The translations under genes and the position numbers were made by a program. Positions 21,880 through 29,201 of a DNA stretch of 50,318 bases are shown here, piece by piece. This stretch comes from a virus. The stretch covers positions 1-50,318 of the IMG/VR virus record IMGVR_UViG_3300018079_000014; one strand, given 5' to 3'. A model generated the notes under the pieces. That model worked only from the letters and a program-made list of their open reading frames with translations, ran no database searches and was not told the DNA's origin. Position 1 is the stretch's first letter. Each line of letters begins with the position of its first letter.

Positions 21880-22604
21880 CGGCGCGTCCCGGCACGGCGG
21901 ACGTTGCGCCGATGGCCGACGCGGAGACTGAGCAGCGGGGGCCTGCGCCGCTTCTTGTTGGCCGCCGCCACGCTAGTCGCACCAGGACTGACGAGCTTCC
22001 CATCCGGCCCGTAGGTGAGGTACTGGCCGAACCTATAGCCGGGGTTCTTCTTAGCAGCAATGTCACGCGGATCGGTGAGCGGATAAATGGGGCCGCGCAC
22101 CAGCTCGGGGATCATCTGGAGCATTTCCAGGGTGCCGAGAGAGCGGCCATGCACCTTCCGGTCGAGCTTGCGGTACTTGTTCGCCTTCGGGTTGACGACG
22201 TCGTGTCGCTGATCCCACGTCCAGATACCAGAACCGATCGCCCACGGGTGGTAGTAGGCGTAGCCAGCAGCGGCATAGCGGGCGATCTTCTGCGCGTCCC
22301 GCTTGGCGGCAAGAGGAAAGGAGTGGTGGAACGGGGAAAACGGGTCGATGACGAGCCGGTACTCGGGCAGGACAAAGTCCGGCTTGTAGTTGGGCGGGGC
22401 GAGGAAGTACATGGGGCTGCCCTTCTCGAACTCCGGCACCTGCCCCTGGTAGATGAAGTAAATCTTCCGCTGGATCAGCGCCGCGAAGACCCGCTTCTCC
22501 GGCTCGGTGCCAGGGATGCCAGGGTACGGGTCGATCCAGCGCGGCTTGTGTAGCCGAAACTGCCCTCGGCCCTGCCGTCGAGTACGGCGGGTGCGGATGG
22601 GCAT
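21876..22604 (-). CDS. PD-(D/E)XK endonuclease-fold protein in the tail module
   Basis: The 242-residue product has TEPEKRVFAALIQRK near residues 33-47 (acidic helix), YKPDFVLPEYRLVIDPF with the PD and a second acid, then AAKRDAQKIARYAAAGY. This is the pattern of Vsr/MutH-like restriction-endonuclease folds (E helix, PD, D/E-x-x, K helix). The usual E-x-K is replaced by IDPF, so activity is uncertain. Long basic ends (RTRRTRRQGRGQ and KKRRRPP) could bind DNA. It sits directly after the beta-propeller tail gene (TAATG overlap) and before the lysin promoter, an unusual place for a nuclease; it may travel in the virion. Confidence 0.6.
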   Translation of the reverse strand: MPIRTRRTRRQGRGQFRLHKPRWIDPYPGIPGTEPEKRVFAALIQRKIYFIYQGQVPEFEKGSPMYFLAPPNYKPDFVLPEYRLVIDPFSPFHHSFPLAAKRDAQKIARYAAAGYAYYHPWAIGSGIWTWDQRHDVVNPKANKYRKLDRKVHGRSLGTLEMLQMIPELVRGPIYPLTDPRDIAAKKNPGYRFGQYLTYGPDGKLVSPGATSVAAANKKRRRPPLLSLRVGHRRNVRRAGTRR

Positions 22605-24556
22605 TAGACCTCCTGGAGAGTGAGGATGAAGTGCGCTTCCGGGTGCGTCTCGCCGGAGTCCGGCACGTCAATCTGCGGCATGGACTTGATGAAACCAACG
22701 AGCTGAACATTGGCGGTCGAGTCGTCAACATCGGTGAAGACGAGACGAGTCTTGTCGCGGTGCCAGCCCCAGAGCGTCGAGGCCATCGTCGTTGTGTCCT
22801 GCGTCTGCGTGACGCCCTCGTCCAGCTCGGCGTCCAGCGTCTCGATCTCATCCGCGCCCGCCAACGTGAAGGCCCAGGCCCGCTTGCCGGTGTCGAGCAT
22901 GGCGAAGCTGACCGTGTAGGCGACCAGCTCGCGGTGGTAGGTCTTCGCGTCCGTGGGGCTGGTCGAGTCAAGCTTGATGCGGAAGCGGATGTGTTCAATC
23001 GGGTCGATCGCTTGGAGCGGCGCCGAGCTGTAGTAGATCGTGCCGCTGCTCGTGACCGTCACGGACAGGCCCGTCCAGGTCGCACCACCGTCGATGGAGT
23101 ACTCGATCGAGGTACAGGCGGCGTAGCGCGTCATCACCTTGATCTCTGACCAACGCTTCTTCATGCCCGGCTCGTAGGCGAAGTCAGACGTGACGAAGGT
23201 GGGATTCCAGGCCGCGATGCTATCTGCAGGCTGAGCGATCCGATAGATGCCGTGCTTCGTGTCGTCCGTGTCGTCGACGCCGAACGCCCAGAGGCGACCC
23301 CGGCCGTGAACCATCGCCCGGAAGTCGAGGTCAGTGTTGCTCTGAATCTCGGCCGCGCCGAAGAAGCCGTCGCTCGTGATGTCGTAGGCGACCATGCGCT
23401 TACCCTTCTGGGGCATCCAGAGCAGACCCTCGAAGGCGGCGAGCGAGTTGATCGCATTCGGCCAGTCGCCGGACGAGAGGAGCTGGCGCCGCGTCTCGGG
23501 GGAGAAGGAACGTACAAGACGTACGCTCGCGCCAGTCACTTCGTACAGCTCGGCGTAGTGTTCGCCGCCGTTGACGTCCGTGCCGGTGCCGCCGACGAAG
23601 ATGCGGCCCCCGTACTCGATCATCTTCTTGCCGTAGAAGTTGTGGGGGAACTGGCAAATCGGGAGGATCGCGTCCCCGTCGAAGGCGACGAGCTGCGACT
23701 CGAAGGTGGGCGAGTCCTGGCCGTCGTTCGTGAGGATGTACGTCATGCCGCTGTAGGAGATCGCGTCCTTCCAGCGGCCGGGAAGGCGGCCGACCTTCGT
23801 CCAGGTGATGATGCCGTTGGCGATCGGGTCGGGCCGGTCAGGCGGATCGCCGATCCAGAGCTTGCGGCCGATCTGGACGAGGATGTTCTGATCGCGGATC
23901 GTCGCGCCGTAGGCCTTCAGGTCGGCCGTCGTGGCAGGGCCGATCATGGTGGCATCGAAAGACGGAGCGCCAAGCGCGGTCGTGATCCGCTCCATGAAGG
24001 GACGGTCGCCACCGACAGACGTGTTGCAAATAGCCCAGATGAGCTGGTCGTTCGGCTCGTAGCCTGCCCAGACGTAGGTCGAGTTGGTAAGCGCCAACTT
24101 CCAGGTGAGTGTGTCCGTACCGATTTCGTAGCGGGCAATGGCGTGGCCAAAGACGACGTAGATCGAGCCGCCGACCATGAACATCGCCTTGGGAACATCG
24201 CTGACCCACCCCGCCTGCGTATCCGGGTCAATCGCCTTCTTCAGGAAGAGGGGCGGGCAGGAGAGCAGCGAGCGGCCTTGCGCGTCAGGCATGAAGTTGA
24301 GCGAGTCGGCGAACATCGCGTCGTCGCGACCCCAGTTCCACTGGAAGCAGCCACCCGTGAAGTCGTCCTGTGTCCAGCGAGCCATCGACGGAGCCTGACC
24401 AATTAGGTCAGTGGCGCCACCGAAGTCAGGAGCGCCGACAGCCTCGCGCTGACCCTCCATGCGGTAAGAGCCATCGACCATAAAGCCGAACATCGTCCCG
24501 CCTGCGGCACCGAGGCCGATGTGATGCTTGGCGGTATCGAAGGCGTTGAGGGCCAC
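22604..24556 (-). CDS. Beta-propeller tail protein (nozzle-like)
   Basis: The 650-residue product contains many repeated beta blades (AMFMVGGSIYVVFGHAIARYEI, NDQLIWAICNTS, GGRIFVGGTGTDV, AAFEGLLWMPQKGKRMVAYD, GRGRLWAFGVDD) that indicate a propeller, and a C-terminal beta domain (IEYSIDGGATWTG...). It lies next to the adaptor protein gene, as in podoviruses where adaptor and nozzle proteins form the short tail tube. A role in the tail tip/nozzle is inferred. It starts at GTG 24556, three bases after the adaptor stop. Confidence 0.72.
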   Translation of the reverse strand: MALNAFDTAKHHIGLGAAGGTMFGFMVDGSYRMEGQREAVGAPDFGGATDLIGQAPSMARWTQDDFTGGCFQWNWGRDDAMFADSLNFMPDAQGRSLLSCPPLFLKKAIDPDTQAGWVSDVPKAMFMVGGSIYVVFGHAIARYEIGTDTLTWKLALTNSTYVWAGYEPNDQLIWAICNTSVGGDRPFMERITTALGAPSFDATMIGPATTADLKAYGATIRDQNILVQIGRKLWIGDPPDRPDPIANGIITWTKVGRLPGRWKDAISYSGMTYILTNDGQDSPTFESQLVAFDGDAILPICQFPHNFYGKKMIEYGGRIFVGGTGTDVNGGEHYAELYEVTGASVRLVRSFSPETRRQLLSSGDWPNAINSLAAFEGLLWMPQKGKRMVAYDITSDGFFGAAEIQSNTDLDFRAMVHGRGRLWAFGVDDTDDTKHGIYRIAQPADSIAAWNPTFVTSDFAYEPGMKKRWSEIKVMTRYAACTSIEYSIDGGATWTGLSVTVTSSGTIYYSSAPLQAIDPIEHIRFRIKLDSTSPTDAKTYHRELVAYTVSFAMLDTGKRAWAFTLAGADEIETLDAELDEGVTQTQDTTTMASTLWGWHRDKTRLVFTDVDDSTANVQLVGFIKSMPQIDVPDSGETHPEAHFILTLQEV

Positions 24557-24559
24557 GAC

Positions 24560-25147
24560 CTACCCCTCGAAGAAGAAGGCAGGCGGGATCGGCTGCGAGT
24601 CATCCCGCGCTTCCAGGAAGTCCTGGTAATACCGATCGGATTCCTGCTGGAGGTCGCTGACGCTGACGGCGTTTTGGCCGACGAGAGTCGCATAGCGCTT
24701 GTAGTACATGCGATTAGAGGAGAGGCGCCGGAAGAAACGGGAAAGGGCGTAGTGGAGGCAGGCGTAGTCCTGCGCGTTGCTGACCTGGGAGTCAGCGCCA
24801 CCGATGACCAGGAGCGGCCACTCGGCCCAGTAGTAGAGGCGCCCACCGCCCGCCGCACCCGCGCCATCCGAGCTGTCGAGGACGAGCGTCTTGCCGAGGA
24901 CGCGCCAGGGCTGCGGCTCGTTACCGATCGTCGTGACGAGCTTCTGTAGTTCAACGAAGTCGGTCGGCAGGGCGACCGAACGATCAGCGGCGAGCCAAGT
25001 GATGTCGGCAGTCGTCGGCTTGTACTTCAGAAGCCGCGCCTGGGACTCATTGAACCACAGCACCTTCTGGGCGGCCGTCGCGAGCGAAGCCACGACACCA
25101 GCTTCGGCATCGAAGGCCGCAACGTAGACAGCGTCATCCCAGGCCAT
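24560..25147 (-). CDS. Head-tail adaptor (connector) protein
   Basis: The 195-residue product is helical at the N-terminus (VVASLATAAQKVLWFNESQARLL), has a small beta domain with a VALPTDFVELQKLV turn, and ends with helices (CLHYALSRFFRRLSSNRMYYKRYATL and DRYYQDFLEARDD). This is the common layout of podovirus tail adaptors that sit beneath the portal. It has its own promoter; the -10 to ATG distance here is 8 bases. Confidence 0.68.
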   Translation of the reverse strand: MAWDDAVYVAAFDAEAGVVASLATAAQKVLWFNESQARLLKYKPTTADITWLAADRSVALPTDFVELQKLVTTIGNEPQPWRVLGKTLVLDSSDGAGAAGGGRLYYWAEWPLLVIGGADSQVSNAQDYACLHYALSRFFRRLSSNRMYYKRYATLVGQNAVSVSDLQQESDRYYQDFLEARDDSQPIPPAFFFEG

Positions 25148-25155
25148 GTAGTTGA

Positions 25156-25174
25156 ATCCTACACGCGGAGTCGG
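25156..25174 (-). promoter_or_regulatory. Phage promoter/operator, leftward
   Basis: Leftward: CCGACT, CCGCG, TGTAGGAT (-10 at 25161-25156), eight bases, ATG 25147. It lies directly after the fibre stop codon. GAGTCG and CGACTC add a second dyad at 25168-25185. Confidence 0.7.
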
Positions 25175-27400
25175 CTAGGCGACTCTCACCATGCCCAGAT
25201 GGTTGTCCTGGAAGGTCGCGCTGACGATCGTGTTCAGCGCCGCGCCAGAGTCCTGGTAGGCATAGGCCTCGACGTAGTCGGTCGCGACCAGGTAGACGAG
25301 CGTGCTGAGCATGACGCGAGCCGACAGCGTCGAGTCCAATACGCCGCGCTGAGACGCCATGCGAGTTCCGGTGCCAGGGGCGCCATTCTTCGTCAGCGTG
25401 ACGATGCGAGCCACACCCGTCGCATTGGGCGTGAACTCGGCACCGCAACTGACCTGATACCAGCCAGTCTCGGGAGCGGTCATCTTCGTGTTCGCGCCAC
25501 CGCTGAAGAGGCCGCCGTCGTCCCTCTCTTCCGTGTCGAACTGTAGCGCCGTGTGTGTGACGTCGGGGATGGACTGCGCCGACGCCTGGTAGGCGCGAGC
25601 GGCCCGCATCTCGTCCCAGACAGGGACACCGCTAACCGTACGGAGAATGTCACCCGCCGCGCCCGCCGCGAGCTTGGAGACGGCGATGGCAGCGGCGGAA
25701 GCGACCTGAGCGTTGCCGACCTGAATCCACTTGACGCCGGTCGACTGCGCGGCGTCTGCGACCAACACCGTGTCGTCCGATCCGACCGCCTTGCGGGCGA
25801 CAGTGTCGGCGGCGGTGCCGAGGATCAGGTCACCCTTGGCGTCGACGATCGTCTTCAGGATCACGTCAGCGGAACTTAGCCCTGCGACCCCGGAGTCGTA
25901 GAAGGCGACAACGCGCCAGACGGAGCCGTCGCAGTAGAGCGTGACACTCTCATGTGTGGCGTCAATCGCATAGGTGGCAGCGCCGTCGACCAGCTCGGCG
26001 CCGCTGCCGTCGATCGTCAGGACGCCACCAGCGGCGCCATCACGCTTGATCGTTAGAACTCGATGCTCATTAGCGGCGGCGGCGGGAAGGTTGATCGTCG
26101 TGCCAGCCCCCAAGACGTCCACGACGAGGATGTCATCGGTGTCGAGGACGGTGTAGCTGGCGACGTTGTTGAGCGCGACGGAGCGATGGACGAGCGACCC
26201 CCACTCTGCATGACCCTTGTAGCTGCGCAAGAGCGTCCCGTCGTCGCCGGGGACGAGCTTTTCCGGGAGGAGGGACTGATCGGGGATGTCGGAGCCGATA
26301 ATCCCCGTGCCGGGGACGATCGCATCACTCGAACCGGAGGCAAGGTAGAGGGTGGCGATCTCATCAGCAGTGAGAGCGGCCTTGAAGACGGCGACCTCGT
26401 CGATCTTGCCGTAGAAGAAGCCCTCGCGGATGAAAGCGCCGCCGCTGATCTGCATGTTCCCGATCTTGAAGGTGCCGAGCGCGGAAGGGGGAGACGTGAC
26501 GCCAGTCGCCTTTCTGACCAGAACACCGTTGAGGTACAGGCGAAGCTCGTCGTCGTCCGAGTCCCAGACCATCGCGGCGAAGTACCAAGTGCCGGGGAAC
26601 AGGCGCAAAGGCGTAGTCAACGTCGTCACCGACGCCCCGCTGCCCCACTTCGCAATCACCTGGCCGGTGTACTGGTTGACTCCCAAGCCCCATCCGTTCG
26701 TGTCGTGGAAGGCGCCAAACGCCTGCGACGTGTAGACGGGCGAATAGATCGGATCGGTTCCCGCAGTCAGGTTGATGTTGATGAAACCGAGAGCGGTGTA
26801 GCCACCGTCCGCCACCTGCGGCGCATAGAGCGGGCCGGGGCCAGCGGGGTCGAGGACGAAGTACGCACCCTCGTCTACGAGGACGTTACCCTCCCTCGCA
26901 ATGAGCTGGTCGTAGGTGAAGTTCGACGCCTCGTCACCGAACTCGCCTAGCTCCTCCGGGTCAGCGTCCGTATGCCCGATCGGAAAGACCGTGTCGCCCG
27001 TGCCGGACATAGCGCTGACCTGAAGGTCTAGGTGCTTGTTGTTGCCGGACGAGTCCCTGGCAATCTCGTTGTAGTTCGTCCCCCTGACCTGCGGCGACGG
27101 GAGCGTGTCGCCCGTGCCGAGCCGATACCAGGCGAGTAGGCTCGTGAAGGAGCGGATGTACGCCTCGAAGCCGACAACGCCACGCACCGGGCCGAGGCCT
27201 CCAGGGCAGCAGCGCGAACTACTACGGCGGCGCTTCTGTACCTCCAGCCAAAGACGTTCGATCTCGCGGCTGACCTCAACGTGATCGCCGGGGGTGACGC
27301 GACCGGGGAGGATACGCTTGACGCCCCGCAGGGGGCGCCGGTCATGCTCGTCGTAGACGGGGCCGCCCGGCGTCTTGCGTGAGTCGTAGCTTCGCGCCAT
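25175..27400 (-). CDS. Tail fibre with LamG-like and C1q-like domains
   Basis: The 741-residue product starts at ATG 27400 behind a GAGG ribosome binding site. After a basic N-terminus comes a LamG/concanavalin-like lectin domain (SLLAWYRLGTGD through GTWYFAAMVWDSDDDELRLYLNGVLVRKATG and KIDEVAVFKAALTADEIATLY), then a central beta region with repeating alanine-rich strands (TTINLPAAAANEHRVLTIKRDG). The C-terminal 130 residues look like a C1q/TNF-type trimer domain (TGWYQVSCGAEFTPNATG, ending in DNHLGMVRVA). Such proteins bind host glycans and trimerise; it is the best candidate receptor-binding protein. Confidence 0.82.
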   Translation of the reverse strand: MARSYDSRKTPGGPVYDEHDRRPLRGVKRILPGRVTPGDHVEVSREIERLWLEVQKRRRSSSRCCPGGLGPVRGVVGFEAYIRSFTSLLAWYRLGTGDTLPSPQVRGTNYNEIARDSSGNNKHLDLQVSAMSGTGDTVFPIGHTDADPEELGEFGDEASNFTYDQLIAREGNVLVDEGAYFVLDPAGPGPLYAPQVADGGYTALGFININLTAGTDPIYSPVYTSQAFGAFHDTNGWGLGVNQYTGQVIAKWGSGASVTTLTTPLRLFPGTWYFAAMVWDSDDDELRLYLNGVLVRKATGVTSPPSALGTFKIGNMQISGGAFIREGFFYGKIDEVAVFKAALTADEIATLYLASGSSDAIVPGTGIIGSDIPDQSLLPEKLVPGDDGTLLRSYKGHAEWGSLVHRSVALNNVASYTVLDTDDILVVDVLGAGTTINLPAAAANEHRVLTIKRDGAAGGVLTIDGSGAELVDGAATYAIDATHESVTLYCDGSVWRVVAFYDSGVAGLSSADVILKTIVDAKGDLILGTAADTVARKAVGSDDTVLVADAAQSTGVKWIQVGNAQVASAAAIAVSKLAAGAAGDILRTVSGVPVWDEMRAARAYQASAQSIPDVTHTALQFDTEERDDGGLFSGGANTKMTAPETGWYQVSCGAEFTPNATGVARIVTLTKNGAPGTGTRMASQRGVLDSTLSARVMLSTLVYLVATDYVEAYAYQDSGAALNTIVSATFQDNHLGMVRVA

Positions 27401-27413
27401 TGAGGGCCTCGGG

Positions 27414-27441
27414 GAGTGAGGGGGCCGAGGCCCCCTCACTC
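27414..27441 (-). terminator. Strong hairpin after the major capsid gene
   Basis: Two 13-base arms (27414-27426 and 27429-27441) pair perfectly around a GA/CGAG turn. There is no T tract. It separates the capsid stop (27451) from the fibre start (27400) and probably lowers transcription after the most highly expressed gene. Confidence 0.75.
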
Positions 27442-27450
27442 AACTCCGGT

Positions 27451-28437
27451 CTACGGAGCCGTCGCCGCCGCGTAGACGATCAGCGAGTTCTTCGCCAGAC
27501 CGCGCCTCGGCTGGAAGCCGAAGCTGTACGCGATGCCGATTTCGTTGCCGTAGTCGAAGTGGTCGCGCTCGACCCACGACGGGGCCTCGTCGACACCTTC
27601 GATGAACGCCTCGGCGCCGAAGAGGATGTTCCGCGAAACTGCGTTCGAGGAAGCACCATCGTTGGCGGTCGGAACGTTGTTGTGCTGGAAGAGCAGGACA
27701 CCATCGACCATAGCCAGGGCGCCACGGAAGAACGGGTTGTCCGGCCCCTTGCGCTCCGCCTCACGAACCCAGTCCCGGTACTCGTCCGACCGCTTCAGGT
27801 CGTAGAGCGTGTTCGGGTGGGCGACGAGGGCGTAGAAGTCCTCACCGTCCGAGGTCGTGAGCGGGATCGCCCGGTTGTTGTACATGGTGAGCTTCGCCTT
27901 CTGGATGCTCTCGACGTCGAGCTTGTCCGTCACAGCGATATCGCCAGGCACACCGGAGCCGCCGCCCACGGAGATGACGTTTGGAGTGTACGTCTCACCG
28001 TTGAGGACGGCCGTGGACACGAAGTTCGCAAAGCGAACGTCGTCCATCTTCTCCTGGCCCCACTCGCCCAGGCGCAGCCTCGCCTCTTCGCGAAGCCCCA
28101 GGAGGGACTTCTTGGCCGCGCGGCGATACCAGCGAACCGCGTGGCGGTAGAAGAGCGGGATGACCTTCATGGACGAGGTCGAAAGGTTCTCTTCCGAACC
28201 TTCCAGGGGCGTCACGTCGCCTGCCACTCCGGAACCGGAGAGCGGGTTGGTGACTTGGATGTGGATGGTGTCGCCGGGCTGGTTGACGAGGTCAGTGCGC
28301 TGAAGGATCGGAGAGCGGCTGCCCTCTGCCCCGGCGAACTTGCCCCAGAAACCGGCCCGCAGATGGTCGCGGAGGACAAGCTTGGCCCAGAGTTCCTGGA
28401 TCGAGCTGTCCACATGGGTCGGAGTCGTGACGGTCAT
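27451..28437 (-). CDS. Major capsid protein (N4-gp56 family)
   Basis: The 328-residue product has the N4-gp56-type layout. An N-terminal arm with ELWAKLVLRDHLRAGFWGKFAG is followed by GDTIHIQVTNPLSGSGVAGDVTPL with LEGSEENLSTSSMKVIPLFYRHAV, then helices RRAAKKSLLGLREEARLRLGEW and KLTMYNNRAIPL, the DEYRDWVREAERKGPDNPFFRG segment and a C-terminal beta domain (YSFGFQPRRGLAKNSLIVYAA). It builds the icosahedral shell. It directly follows the scaffold gene and precedes a strong hairpin. Confidence 0.9.
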   Translation of the reverse strand: MTVTTPTHVDSSIQELWAKLVLRDHLRAGFWGKFAGAEGSRSPILQRTDLVNQPGDTIHIQVTNPLSGSGVAGDVTPLEGSEENLSTSSMKVIPLFYRHAVRWYRRAAKKSLLGLREEARLRLGEWGQEKMDDVRFANFVSTAVLNGETYTPNVISVGGGSGVPGDIAVTDKLDVESIQKAKLTMYNNRAIPLTTSDGEDFYALVAHPNTLYDLKRSDEYRDWVREAERKGPDNPFFRGALAMVDGVLLFQHNNVPTANDGASSNAVSRNILFGAEAFIEGVDEAPSWVERDHFDYGNEIGIAYSFGFQPRRGLAKNSLIVYAAATAP

Positions 28438-28464
28438 TTCTCAGGTGCCTTTCGTGAGCGTGGG

Positions 28465-29112
28465 TTACGCCGCCGCCTTCGCAAGCGCCTCTGCCTTGCC
28501 GGGGTTGGACTTCTCGTACTCGTCCAGCTCGGCAATCGACATCTTGGAAAGCTCGGCAACCGACTTTGCCCCCGTCGAAACGGGAGTCGTGGCGGGGCCG
28601 GTGGGCGGCTCCTGACCATAGGCCTCGACGAACCTCGCCTTGACCTCGGCCTCGATCGTCGCCTTCTGCGAGTCGATGAGTCCGGCCACGCGGTTGTGGT
28701 CGGCCTCGACGGCCGCAGCGAGCGCTTCCACCGATCCGAACTCGCTCAGCACGTCTGCGCTGAAGAGGGACGGGTCGGCGTTCGGGAACTTCTGCCTCAG
28801 CTCCGGGACAGACTGCATCAGCGCCGTCGCGCCGTACACCTGGCCCAGAAGTTGACTGCGGAAGGCGTCAGGATCGAAACCCTTCGGCGTGTCCACAGGA
28901 GCGGCATCCGGCTTCGACCTGGCCTGGGCGGCGCGAAGCCGATCCAGCTCAGCCTGAGTCGAACGACGCTGGCTTTCGACGCGATCCAGCTCGCTCTGCG
29001 GAACGTATCCCGCAGGCACCTGAGTCCCCGGCTCACCGGAACCCGAACCCGAAGCGCCCTCGGCGCTCGGATTCGGCTGCGATTCGGCCGGAGTGCTGGT
29101 CAGTTCCGTCAT
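28465..29112 (-). CDS. Capsid scaffold protein
   Basis: The 215-residue acidic protein has a disordered N-terminus (Pro/Ser/Gly-rich), a coiled-coil stretch (SELDRVESQRRSTQAELDRLRAAQ), helices in the middle and a C-terminal SVAELSKMSIAELDEYEKSNPG that resembles scaffold tails which bind the capsid protein. The position just before the capsid gene supports this. It has a strong GAGGAGGG ribosome binding site and its own promoter. Confidence 0.82.
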   Translation of the reverse strand: MTELTSTPAESQPNPSAEGASGSGSGEPGTQVPAGYVPQSELDRVESQRRSTQAELDRLRAAQARSKPDAAPVDTPKGFDPDAFRSQLLGQVYGATALMQSVPELRQKFPNADPSLFSADVLSEFGSVEALAAAVEADHNRVAGLIDSQKATIEAEVKARFVEAYGQEPPTGPATTPVSTGAKSVAELSKMSIAELDEYEKSNPGKAEALAKAAA

Positions 29113-29150
29113 GGGGTGTTCCCTCCTCGGGAAGTAGATGAGCGCTGCTC

Positions 29151-29184
29151 ATCCTACAGCCCGTGTCGGATAACACTACCTTAT
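29151..29184 (-). promoter_or_regulatory. Scaffold/capsid promoter with two kinds of dyad
   Basis: Leftward: TCCGACA (29170-29164), CGGGC, TGTAGGAT (-10 at 29156-29151). Immediately upstream lies ATAAC-ACTAC-CTTAT (29170-29184, plus strand), a 14-of-15 match to the ATAAG-N5-CTTAT dyad found three times in 48.98-49.29 kb. A GATGAGC/GCTCATC hairpin at 29138-29154 folds at the start of the leader. Confidence 0.75.
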
Positions 29185-29201
29185 ACGTCGGATGTGCGCC
29201 A

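Noticed and set aside
23252-24406. 384-residue rightward frame antisense to the propeller gene
   Set aside because: Long antisense frames are common in GC-rich coding DNA; this one lacks a ribosome binding site and has valine/arginine/aspartate-rich shadow composition.
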